From an uncultured Clostridia bacterium (GTDB taxonomy: Bacteria; Bacillota; Clostridia; UBA1381), in the NCBI GenBank assembly GCA_934463455.1, contig CAKSJU010000111.1:1-6386 (forward strand): a stretch of 6,386 bases of DNA, in the 5' to 3' direction. Each line of letters begins with the position of its first letter. Position 1 is the first letter of the stretch. The position numbers and the translations under genes are program-made. The notes beneath the pieces were generated by a model that saw only the letters and a list, made by a program, of their open reading frames with translations, searched no databases and was not told the DNA's origin. Positions 1-6,313 of this stretch are shown in pieces.

Positions 1-28
1 TTTTACCTCTTTTTCCCCTCTTTGTCAA
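1..28 (-). promoter_or_regulatory. possible promoter for a gene beyond the left edge
   Basis: Read on the minus strand there is a perfect TTGACA (23-28), a 17-base spacer, then TAAAA running into the window edge (5-1), so the -10 box would be TAAAAN. The DNA just upstream of the -35 on this strand (about 29-57) is rich in A-runs, as in UP elements. The element points leftwards, away from every gene here, and would serve a gene outside the window. The incomplete -10 box keeps confidence low. Confidence 0.35.
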
Positions 29-63
29 TCCTTTTTCGACATTTTTTTCTTTTTTGGGTATTT

Positions 64-94
64 TGTATAATTTACAAAGTCTTATATATGTCAA
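64..94 (-). promoter_or_regulatory. possible second promoter, with an internal dyad
   Basis: On the minus strand, TTGACA (89-94) is followed by TTATAC (65-70) after 18 bases or TATACA (64-69) after 19, so the spacing is slightly long. The -10 region lies within an inverted repeat, TTTGTA-TAATT-TACAAA on the plus strand (62-78). The same DNA read on the plus strand contains a perfect TATAAT (66-71). The site starts about 20 bp after the stop codon of the 34-codon peptide gene, so it would serve a gene to the left. Confidence 0.3.
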
Positions 95-114
95 TAGAGG
101 CTAAATATACAACT

Positions 115-219
115 TCATACTCCCGCAAACATATAAAAAATACTAATTGCAATAGGAACTGTCATTGCAACCGCAAGACAAATGCAGATTATTTTTTTCG
201 TTTTATTATTAAAATTCAT
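115..219 (-). CDS. small hydrophobic single-pass membrane peptide (34 aa), function unknown
   Basis: A 34-codon reading frame starts with ATG at 219 and stops with TGA at 115-117. It is preceded by a strong Shine-Dalgarno AAGGAG (228-233), 8 bases from the start. The peptide has a polar, basic head (MNFNNKTKK), then an almost unbroken hydrophobic stretch at residues 10-34 with two Cys (12, 14) and one Pro (22), and no charged tail. This is the plan of a small inner-membrane peptide, with the N-terminus probably cytoplasmic by the positive-inside rule. It lies 65 bp downstream of the mannosidase stop codon on the same strand, with a long hairpin between. I do not recognise the family. Alternatives are a conserved small clostridial membrane protein, a type I toxin-like peptide, or a chance frame. 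The ribosome binding site and the composition argue against chance. Confidence 0.6.
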   Translation of the reverse strand: MNFNNKTKKIICICLAVAMTVPIAISIFYMFAGV

Positions 220-241
220 CCGAATTTCTCCTTTTTCATAT

Positions 242-274
242 ACGGCGGAAAACAGAGTTCTGTTTTTCCGCCGT
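242..274. terminator. long hairpin after the mannosidase; terminator-like mainly on the plus strand
   Basis: ACGGCGGAAAACAGA (242-256) pairs with the segment 259-274, giving about 15 base pairs with one unpaired T at 263 and a tiny loop around 257-258. It lies 10 bp past the mannosidase stop codon. On the plus strand the stem is followed by GTTTTAA, a weak U-tract. On the minus strand it is followed by ATATGAAAAAGG, which is no U-tract, so for mannosidase mRNA it is more likely a 3'-end stabiliser or weak or factor-assisted terminator. The stem flank resembles that of the terminator at 5124-5160. Confidence 0.5.
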
Positions 275-284
275 GTTTTAACAT

Positions 285-2957
285 TTACTTTGTTACACTT
301 CCGAGAGTTAATATCTCATACGGTTTTACTTCTATTTTCCATTCACCGTTGTTTTCTTCAATCACTCCGTTATTTGTCTCTATAACATCGCTCTTGTACA
401 GATTTGTTATTGCTTTTGTTTTCTTAACGGTCAATATCCGACTTTCTTCCGAATAATTTACCCAACGCATAATGATATCATCACCGTCCTGCGCCGTTTT
501 AAACGCAGTCATGCGAAGCATATTTCCATTCCAATCAATAAGCTTGTTATCCATACCGTTTCCGGATTTTCCGATTATCTGAACGCACTGCATCGGATAC
601 TGCATTGCGGCAGCAATTTCCAACGCTTCACTCTCATCGGAAAACGGTACAATTTCATAATCAAATATCAGTTTGCGCAAGCATTGAGACATTTCAGTCG
701 GGAAAACTCCCCAATCGCCCATTTCTCCTGTCGCTCTTACCAACGTCAAGGCAATTGTATTGTCTTCCAATATTTCATACTCATACATTCCTTTATTTGC
801 AACAAGAACGCCCTCAGCATCATCTTTCATCATCACAAATCCCTGCTGATGTTCGCAGCCGCTGGGATTAATCCATGTACTCTTATGCTTATTGCTGCGT
901 GTCGCAGCCTCAAAAACGGATTCTACGCGATGTTCCGTGCAGGTAAGCCCTGTCGGTATCAATACGCGCAGACGATGGTCTTTCGCTGTATTTTCAAATT
1001 CCGTTCTTATTTTTACGCTCTTTGCATTTTTTTCGAGCGAAACATATGTATAGATTGTTATTTTAACAAATTCACTGCTTCTCTGAGCTTTTCGGTCTCT
1101 GATATTAACAAAATTTCTGATTTCCTTTTGCAGCTGTTCATCCGCCGATTTCGGAATTTCCATTTCTGTTGTGATTTTGTATTCGGCCTTATATGCCTTA
1201 TTGTATACAAGTTCTATTTTCGCTTTTTTATCTCCGGAGATTATCGGCTTTGTATTGTTCGGCTGTACAAAGATATATTCATTCCCTACATCTCCCACAT
1301 CTTCGTATTTTAAAAGCTCTTTAAATATTCTGCCGGTTTTTTTATCTTTAATATTGATTGTACCGTTATCATTCAATGAAACGTGCAGTGCTGCGTTTTC
1401 CATTTCATTGTTTCCGCATACAAGGCTTCCGTTTTGGCTTTTACCTTTTACAAGCGAATACACTTTATATCCCATAGCAGGTACATTTTCAGCTTCAAAT
1501 GTCACTCTGTATGTCTCTGCCATATACGGACGCCTGAATTTATCATCCGGCAAATCATAACCGAATCTTGAGCCGAGGTATTCAATCTCTGCATCAATTT
1601 TTTCGTTATTCTCATCAACAAGTATATACTCGTCCGGTGTCAAATTCGAATTAATTTCTTTTGCGGATTCTGTCAGTTTGTCACTTCCGTAAATACGTTT
1701 TGTATCAACATCTACGGAAACAACATCTGTATTATCTCTTCCGAAAGTATTAACTACCGCAAAGCAAGTATCTCCCGCCGCTTTCGAAGCATCAATACTG
1801 TCGGCAATAGCTTTCAATCCTTTATCTATAACAGTTTCCGCAGCTTGCATACTCTTTAAAAATCTTGTTCGCATTTCGTCATTAACTTCATCTACACTGC
1901 ATCCGCAAATACTGTCGTGAGGATGATTTTTCATCAATGTTTTCCATGAATATTCAATCATATCATGCGGATATTCGCATCCGGCAAAGCGCGCCATAAC
2001 CGAAATCGGCTCTGCCAAGGATTCAAGCATGGTTTCGCTTTCTCTGTTCATGCGTTTCAAATTTGCATGAGATGAAGAAGTATTCACCAGTGTACACAAG
2101 CCATCGGTATCCTGGCTTATAAGCTCGCCTTTTATAACCGTCAAATCCTTCGGCAGTTCCGGAATCATTGCATCAATATAATCTTCAAAATTTGAATGAA
2201 TGAAATTATATTCCGGATAATTCTTTCTCGATGCTCTTATAGCCTCGGGCAAATCCGGCTGTACCGGCATATGATCCGAGCCGTTCATAAATAACAGCTC
2301 GTCCGTCGAAGCATATTTCAATACGTTTTCTATTCGCTTATCCCAGTATTCTTTATTTCCGTCTGCCGGAATTTCTTCTCCGTTATTATACCAGTTTGCA
2401 AAGAGCACCGCCGGCAGGCTTGAGCCGTCGGGAGACTCCCAATACATTTCCGAGTATTGTGATTTGTAATCGGAAAAATCCGAAACAACATTTGCCGCTC
2501 CGGTAGGTTTAACTCCTCTTCCGAACACAATTGCTTTCATTCCCGCTTGCTTTAAAATTTGCGGCATTTGTCCGGCATTACCGAAAGAATCCGGGAAGTA
2601 TCCTATCATATTTACCTTTCCGAAATCTTTTGCTATTTTCATTCCGACAAGCAAATTTCTGATATTTGCTTCACTGCTTGTAAAAAATTCGTCTTGAAGA
2701 ACATACCACGGTCCGACTTTAATTTTACCGTCTTTCACAAATTTTTTAAGCTTATCTTTGTTTTGCGGCTTTATTTCAAGATAATCTTCAAGTTCAATCG
2801 TATGACCGTCCAAATGAAAGCTCTTGAAATCCGCGTCCGTTTCCAGCATCTTCATGCAAACATCAATCAGATCAATGAGTCTTGCTCTGTGATGCTCAAA
2901 CGGCATATACCATTCTCTGTCCCAATGGCTATGCGAAATAATGTGAATGTTTTTCAT
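285..2957 (-). CDS. GH38 alpha-mannosidase, MngB-like (890 aa)
   Basis: This is a family 38 retaining alpha-mannosidase of the bacterial clade that includes E. coli mannosylglycerate hydrolase MngB and streptococcal GH38 alpha-1,3-mannosidase. It hydrolyses alpha-linked mannose in a metal-dependent reaction. The N-terminal catalytic domain opens with HSHWDREW (residues 9-16); His11 and Asp13 are the expected metal ligands. GYFPDSFGNAG places the likely nucleophile at Asp123, NGSDHMP holds an acid/base candidate at Asp228, and KNHPHDSICGC supplies metal ligand His347. A middle helical region and a large beta-sandwich C-terminal half follow, and the length matches the family (MngB is near 880). 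There is no signal peptide, so it is cytoplasmic. I chose the start at 2957 because the family N-terminus begins there and AGGAAGG lies 11 bases upstream; the frame stays open back to 3074, but that stretch is promoter DNA. Substrate choice (mannosylglycerate, N-glycan fragments or other alpha-mannosides) cannot be decided from sequence. Confidence 0.95.
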   Translation of the reverse strand: MKNIHIISHSHWDREWYMPFEHHRARLIDLIDVCMKMLETDADFKSFHLDGHTIELEDYLEIKPQNKDKLKKFVKDGKIKVGPWYVLQDEFFTSSEANIRNLLVGMKIAKDFGKVNMIGYFPDSFGNAGQMPQILKQAGMKAIVFGRGVKPTGAANVVSDFSDYKSQYSEMYWESPDGSSLPAVLFANWYNNGEEIPADGNKEYWDKRIENVLKYASTDELLFMNGSDHMPVQPDLPEAIRASRKNYPEYNFIHSNFEDYIDAMIPELPKDLTVIKGELISQDTDGLCTLVNTSSSHANLKRMNRESETMLESLAEPISVMARFAGCEYPHDMIEYSWKTLMKNHPHDSICGCSVDEVNDEMRTRFLKSMQAAETVIDKGLKAIADSIDASKAAGDTCFAVVNTFGRDNTDVVSVDVDTKRIYGSDKLTESAKEINSNLTPDEYILVDENNEKIDAEIEYLGSRFGYDLPDDKFRRPYMAETYRVTFEAENVPAMGYKVYSLVKGKSQNGSLVCGNNEMENAALHVSLNDNGTINIKDKKTGRIFKELLKYEDVGDVGNEYIFVQPNNTKPIISGDKKAKIELVYNKAYKAEYKITTEMEIPKSADEQLQKEIRNFVNIRDRKAQRSSEFVKITIYTYVSLEKNAKSVKIRTEFENTAKDHRLRVLIPTGLTCTEHRVESVFEAATRSNKHKSTWINPSGCEHQQGFVMMKDDAEGVLVANKGMYEYEILEDNTIALTLVRATGEMGDWGVFPTEMSQCLRKLIFDYEIVPFSDESEALEIAAAMQYPMQCVQIIGKSGNGMDNKLIDWNGNMLRMTAFKTAQDGDDIIMRWVNYSEESRILTVKKTKAITNLYKSDVIETNNGVIEENNGEWKIEVKPYEILTLGSVTK

Positions 2958-2988
2958 TTTTGTAAAACCCTTCCTGTTATTATGTGAC

Positions 2989-3014
2989 AATTGTAAACTG
3001 CAAGCTTTACAATT
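2989..3014. promoter_or_regulatory. operator-like inverted repeat in the mannosidase leader
   Basis: A perfect 9-base dyad, AATTGTAAA (2989-2997) and TTTACAATT (3006-3014), is separated by 8 bases. It lies just downstream of the predicted mannosidase promoter and upstream of the ribosome binding site, where a repressor would block transcription. Arm length and spacing suit a dimeric DNA-binding protein. A short RNA hairpin is the other reading, but the arms are AT-rich and would make a weak stem. The regulator is not in this window. Confidence 0.45.
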
Positions 3015-3041
3015 ATCCGAATTTTTAACCCTTACTGTAAT

Positions 3042-3070
3042 ATTATATATTATAACGGATAAAAATGCAA
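3042..3070 (-). promoter_or_regulatory. promoter for the GH38 mannosidase gene
   Basis: On the minus strand TTGCAT (3065-3070) is followed after exactly 17 bases by TATAAT (3042-3047), a near-consensus vegetative promoter. The -35 box starts 3 bp past the tgt stop codon. Transcription would start near 3035 and give a leader of about 75 bases containing the 9-bp-arm dyad. A second TATAAT-like hexamer at 3049-3054 overlaps but would leave only 10 bases of spacer. No terminator separates tgt from the mannosidase, so read-through from tgt is also possible. Confidence 0.65.
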
Positions 3071-3073
3071 GCA

Positions 3074-4207
3074 TTATTCAATTCTTTTTGCAAGCTTTTC
3101 TGAATTTTCATTTCTAAATTCTTCAAATCTGTCTTCTTCTATAGCTTTTCTTATCCTTGACATGAGCTCATTGTAAAAATATAAATTATGTATAACCGCA
3201 AGACGCATGCCCAGCATTTCTTTTGCCTTAAACAAGTGCCTTATGTAAGCACGTGAATAATGCCTGCATGCTTCACAGCCACATTCAGGGTCAATCGGTG
3301 ACAAGTCCCTTTCATATTTTTGGTTAATTATATTCATTGTTCCGTTTCTTGTAAAGATGAAGCCGTGACGCGCATTTCTCGACGGCATAACACAATCAAA
3401 AAAGTCAATTCCCCTTGCCACACTCTCGATTATATTCGACGGAGTTCCGACTCCCATCAAATATCTCGGTCGGTCTTCGGGAGCATGCGGCAGCGTAACA
3501 TCAAGAATGTGATACATCACCTCATGACTTTCACCGACGGCAAGTCCGCCTATTCCGTATCCCGGCAAGTCAAGCTTTGCTATATCCTGCATATGCTTTA
3601 TTCGCAAATTATCAACAATTCCTCCCTGGTTAATACCGAATAACATTTGTTTTTTATTAATTGTATCGTCCAAAGAATTGAGTCTTTTCATTTCGTCTTT
3701 ACATCTTACAAGCCACCTGTAGGTACGCTCACAGGAATTTTTTACGTATTCGTACGGTGCCGGATTTTTCACACATTCGTCAAATGCCATTGCAATTGTC
3801 GAAGCAAGATTTGACTGAATTTGCATACTCTCTTCCGGTCCCATAAAAATCCGATGCCCGTCTATATGAGATTGAAAACTGACTCCTTCCTCGGTTATTT
3901 TGCGAAGCGGAGCAAGAGAGAAGACCTGGAATCCGCCGCTGTCTGTAAGAATCGGTCTGTCCCAATTCATAAATTTATGTAATCCGCCGAGTTCTTTTAT
4001 GAGCTTATCACCGGTGCGGACATGCAGATGATATGTATTTGACAATTCTATCTGGCAGCCCAGTTTTTTTAAATCCTCCGTCGAAACCGCTCCTTTTATC
4101 GCCGCAACAGTGCCGACATTTTGGAAAACCGGAGTTTGAACAACGCCGTGAACAGTATGAAATTCGCCTCGCCTCGCAAGTCCGTTTGTATGCAATACTT
4201 TAAACAT
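3074..4207 (-). CDS. tgt: queuine/preQ1 tRNA-guanine transglycosylase (377 aa)
   Basis: This enzyme swaps guanine at the wobble position (34) of GUN-anticodon tRNAs for preQ1, a step in queuosine synthesis. It is a cytoplasmic TIM-barrel enzyme. Family landmarks are all present: LSNTYHLHVRTGD (residues 55-67), TDSGGFQVFSL with general acid/base Asp89, GGLAVGE (220-226), and DCVMPSRNARHG carrying nucleophile Asp271. The zinc site is Cys309, Cys311, Cys314 and His340, with the same spacing as in characterised bacterial enzymes. Full length, about 375 aa, is normal. Val224 in the GGLAVGE segment is the bacterial form associated with preQ1 use. Ribosome binding site GAAAGG sits 9 bases before ATG and nearly abuts the stop codon of the upstream esterase gene, only 14 bp away, so the two are co-transcribed and perhaps translationally coupled. 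The usual partners queA, ruvB or yajC are not visible in this window. Confidence 0.98.
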   Translation of the reverse strand: MFKVLHTNGLARRGEFHTVHGVVQTPVFQNVGTVAAIKGAVSTEDLKKLGCQIELSNTYHLHVRTGDKLIKELGGLHKFMNWDRPILTDSGGFQVFSLAPLRKITEEGVSFQSHIDGHRIFMGPEESMQIQSNLASTIAMAFDECVKNPAPYEYVKNSCERTYRWLVRCKDEMKRLNSLDDTINKKQMLFGINQGGIVDNLRIKHMQDIAKLDLPGYGIGGLAVGESHEVMYHILDVTLPHAPEDRPRYLMGVGTPSNIIESVARGIDFFDCVMPSRNARHGFIFTRNGTMNIINQKYERDLSPIDPECGCEACRHYSRAYIRHLFKAKEMLGMRLAVIHNLYFYNELMSRIRKAIEEDRFEEFRNENSEKLAKRIE

Positions 4208-4221
4208 TTTTCAAAGCCTTT

Positions 4222-5028
4222 CTATATATTTTCTGCCCATTCCGCAGCTTCATTTACCCATTTTGCTATATGCTTGTTATCAAATTTTTCATTATCCGTA
4301 TATGTTATTTTATTACCGAGAGCTACGCCGTGCGGCGCATCAGGGTATATATGAAGCTCAAATGTCAGAGAGTGTTCTCTGTATGCCGCCGCAAGTGACA
4401 GCGTATTTCTTACGTCTACCACACTGTCGTTTGAAGTGTGCATCGCAAAAAGAGGAGCTGATTTCTCGCTCACGAATTTTTCAAGGCTTGCTCTTTCCAA
4501 ATCTTCTTTTTTCGGCTCGTCCGAGCAAAAAAGATTTTGAAAACTGCCTAAATGCGCATGGCTCACGCCTGAAATAACAGGATATCCAAGTATCATTCCC
4601 GCCGGTTTATTGTATCCGTAAGGCATATTTATTTCATCATATATTTCTTTCATATCCCACAAAATACCAAGTGATGCAGCCAAATGTCCTCCTGCCGAAA
4701 ATCCGGTAACAAATACTTTTTCCGGATTAATATTATATTCCTCGGCATTATCCTTTATATGCTTCATCGCTTTTGAAGCTTCAATAAGCTGCGCAGGAAA
4801 TTTCTTTTTACGTGCAACCGAATAATGCAGAACAAAGGCATTATATCCATGCGGCATAAATGCCATTGCAATAGGCTCTCCCTCACGCTCAAAACACACT
4901 TCTCCGTATCCGCCTCCCGGTATTACCAATATCGCATTTCTGACAAAGCTTCCGACTTTATCTGCCGCATATACATCTAAATAAACATCTTTATTATTTT
5001 CTTCAAGATAAATTCTTTTGTAAATCAT
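4222..5028 (-). CDS. alpha/beta hydrolase, acetyl-xylan-esterase-like (268 aa)
   Basis: This is a serine esterase of the alpha/beta hydrolase fold, resembling the small acetyl xylan/feruloyl esterase group often found in carbohydrate clusters of gut Firmicutes. It probably removes acetyl or other acyl groups from sugars. The oxyanion-hole motif PGGGYG is at residues 37-42, and nucleophile elbow GFSAGGH (109-115) holds Ser111. The remaining triad is likely Asp201 in HTSNDSVVDV and His233 in PDAPHG. Length is normal and complete. There is no signal peptide or membrane segment, so it acts in the cytoplasm, presumably on imported sugars. Ribosome binding site GGAAAGGA (5039-5046) is 10 bases from ATG. 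A consensus-like promoter stands just upstream, and tgt follows 14 bp downstream in the same transcript. The true ester substrate is not evident; a peptidase or lipase role is less likely given the motif style. Confidence 0.88.
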   Translation of the reverse strand: MIYKRIYLEENNKDVYLDVYAADKVGSFVRNAILVIPGGGYGEVCFEREGEPIAMAFMPHGYNAFVLHYSVARKKKFPAQLIEASKAMKHIKDNAEEYNINPEKVFVTGFSAGGHLAASLGILWDMKEIYDEINMPYGYNKPAGMILGYPVISGVSHAHLGSFQNLFCSDEPKKEDLERASLEKFVSEKSAPLFAMHTSNDSVVDVRNTLSLAAAYREHSLTFELHIYPDAPHGVALGNKITYTDNEKFDNKHIAKWVNEAAEWAENI

Positions 5029-5054
5029 TTCAAATCATTCCTTTCCATTTTCCT

Positions 5055-5083
5055 ATTATAATACAAATTGTAATTTTATGCAA
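5055..5083 (-). promoter_or_regulatory. promoter for the esterase-tgt operon
   Basis: On the minus strand TTGCAT (5078-5083), a 17-base spacer and TATAAT (5055-5060) form a near-consensus promoter, with both hexamers and spacing identical to the mannosidase promoter. The spacer holds an 11-bp odd palindrome, TACAA-A-TTGTA (5062-5072), which could be a binding site inside the promoter. Transcription would start near 5048, giving a short leader of about 20 bases before the esterase ATG. Confidence 0.65.
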
Positions 5084-5123
5084 TAGCTAAAGCAAAAAAA
5101 TCCCCGTCAATCCGATATACCGC

Positions 5124-5160
5124 AAAAAGACACGGCAGAAAACAAAACCGCCGTGCCTTT
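5124..5160 (-). terminator. intrinsic terminator of the 336-aa hydrolase gene
   Basis: On the minus strand AAAGGCACGGC (5160-5150) pairs with GCCGTGTCTTT (5136-5126), 11 pairs including one G-U, around a 13-base loop. A run of five T ends the element (5128-5124). The G-U pair forms only in minus-strand RNA (it would be A-C on the plus strand), which supports this direction. It lies about 55 bases past the hydrolase stop codon and ahead of the next promoter, so it separates the two transcription units. Confidence 0.7.
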
Positions 5161-5166
5161 AGCCAC

Positions 5167-5181
5167 CGCCCGATAGGGGCG
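5167..5181. other. small GC-rich hairpin
   Basis: CGCCC (5167-5171) and GGGCG (5177-5181) form a perfect 5-bp stem around a 5-base loop, a GC-rich island in AT-rich intergenic DNA between the hydrolase stop codon and its terminator. There is no adjoining T-run. It may assist the terminator or be a remnant of a dispersed intergenic repeat. I cannot decide between these from one copy. Confidence 0.35.
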
Positions 5182-5215
5182 TATTGATTGTGAACATATT
5201 GTTATATTTTTACAG

Positions 5216-6226
5216 TTACTCCGAAATTAATGTTTTTACTAATTTTTTTATCGGCTCATCATCCTTGCAAAATTCGTGATTTCCCTCGAAAATGATAAGC
5301 CTTATCCAATCGGTCCCGACTTCATTTGTTATATTTTTTAAGCGTTCCCATTCATTTTTTGCATTGCTGACCTTAAACAATTCATCTTTATCGCCAACCT
5401 CAATACATATTTCTCTCGGGTAAACAAGACACGCAATTTCAGCGTCAAGAAATTTCTTTGCGGAATCACTCCAAGTCCAATCGGACCATGATATTGTTAA
5501 TCTATCGTTAAAGAAAGAACACGAAACTGCCGATTTAATTCTTGTTTCCAACGCAGAGGTAAATAACGTATAAAACCCGCCGTAAGAAAGTCCGACCATG
5601 CCGAAGTTTTTCACATAGTCCTGCGCTTCAAACCAATCAAGCATTCTGATTATTCCAAAAACCTCCACGGCGGTTACAGAGCTTCCGACTCTTTTTAATC
5701 GTGCATCAATTTCCTGTCTGTTAAAATCAAGTTCATATGCTTTTTGATCCCACAAAAGTAATTGCGGTGCAAAAGCATTTACATCATGGCAAATAACCCT
5801 TTGAAGCATATTATTATAATTTGAAGTATCACCGTAGACTCCCGATATCAATTCCGGCGTTCCCAAACCTCCGTGCTGAACAATTACCATAGGACGTTTT
5901 TTATCGTCCTTTTTGAACAACAGCCCGGAAATCCAAACCCCGTCCAATATTTCGAAGCTCATTCTGTAAATCGAATAATTCTCCTCATCCGAAAGCTTTT
6001 CTGTTTTGGTATTCGGAATACCGCTGTATTCATAGTCTGTCAAAGGCCAGCCGAGCATTTTTTTTAAGTCATCACGATATTTATTTTGATTTTTAAAAAT
6101 ATCTTTTATGTACAAATCGCGTTCCTGTACGCAAGCCCTCTCCCGATTTCGTATCAAAGCTTCAATTCCGTCAAGATATTCCTTTTTATATTGTTTGCTT
6201 GTTTCTTTTTCTTCCCTGTAATTCAT
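5216..6226 (-). CDS. alpha/beta hydrolase, prolyl-oligopeptidase/acyl-esterase-like (336 aa)
   Basis: A cytoplasmic serine hydrolase of the alpha/beta fold. The N-terminal 90 residues are charged and helical, ending in a short beta region, and may form a cap over the active site. The core begins at RPMVIVQHGG (111-120), whose HGG is a typical oxyanion-hole segment. Nucleophile elbow GLSYGG (212-217) holds Ser214. The likely acid is Asp281 in GDKDELF (or Asp279), and the likely base is His317 in EGNHEF. There is no signal peptide. Start ATG has the strongest ribosome binding site in the window, GGAGGAG (6233-6239), 6 bases upstream. The gene follows another probable alpha/beta hydrolase gene by 87 bp and ends before its own terminator. 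Ester cleavage on a sugar or small molecule fits the neighbourhood, but a peptidase or dienelactone-hydrolase-type role cannot be excluded. I do not recognise a specific subfamily. Confidence 0.85.
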   Translation of the reverse strand: MNYREEKETSKQYKKEYLDGIEALIRNRERACVQERDLYIKDIFKNQNKYRDDLKKMLGWPLTDYEYSGIPNTKTEKLSDEENYSIYRMSFEILDGVWISGLLFKKDDKKRPMVIVQHGGLGTPELISGVYGDTSNYNNMLQRVICHDVNAFAPQLLLWDQKAYELDFNRQEIDARLKRVGSSVTAVEVFGIIRMLDWFEAQDYVKNFGMVGLSYGGFYTLFTSALETRIKSAVSCSFFNDRLTISWSDWTWSDSAKKFLDAEIACLVYPREICIEVGDKDELFKVSNAKNEWERLKNITNEVGTDWIRLIIFEGNHEFCKDDEPIKKLVKTLISE

Positions 6227-6240
6227 AAAAGTCTCCTCCG

Positions 6241-6266
6241 CAGCCCTGTGACGGCTGTCGCCACAG
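6241..6266 (-). promoter_or_regulatory. leader with two mutually exclusive hairpins before the 336-aa hydrolase
   Basis: In minus-strand RNA, CUGUGGCG and CGUCACAG (6266-6246) pair over 8 positions with one G-U around a 5-base loop. An overlapping second hairpin pairs CAGCC (6257-6253) with GGCUG (6245-6241). The two share bases and cannot form together. The second one ends one base from the GGAGGAG ribosome binding site (6233-6239). There is no T-run, so it is not an intrinsic terminator. It may influence translation start or end the upstream transcript; this is inference from base pairing only. Confidence 0.4.
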
Positions 6267-6313
6267 TTTTATTATTTAATAAATTGCATTTACGTTTTCC
6301 ATATAATTTTTTA

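Noticed and set aside
22..456. Plus-strand 144-codon open frame at the left end
   Set aside because: It crosses a low-complexity T-rich region, runs antisense into the mannosidase gene, has no ribosome binding site and no family-like composition.
684..1313. Plus-strand 209-codon open frame opposite the mannosidase gene
   Set aside because: A shadow frame rich in Phe, Cys and Ile, caused by the codon usage of the opposite strand, with no recognisable motif or ribosome binding site.
2958..3074. Mannosidase frame extended upstream to an ATG at 3074 that overlaps the tgt stop codon (TAATG)
   Set aside because: The extra 39 residues are not family-like and the stretch carries a promoter and a dyad. 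The family's N-terminal HSHWDREW motif begins a few residues after the ATG at 2957, which has its own ribosome binding site.
5033..5038. ATG at 5036-5038 just upstream of the esterase start, as an alternative start or regulatory mini-frame
   Set aside because: It runs ATG-ATT-TGA, a two-codon frame out of phase with the esterase. It is better explained as chance between the ribosome binding site and the true start.
62..5072. A single shared operator at the three TTGTA/TACAA dyads (62-78, 2989-3014, 5062-5072)
   Set aside because: Half-sites are alike, but the spacing and orientation of the arms differ (5, 12 and an inverted arrangement), so they do not make one consensus. Such AT-rich dyads also arise easily by chance.
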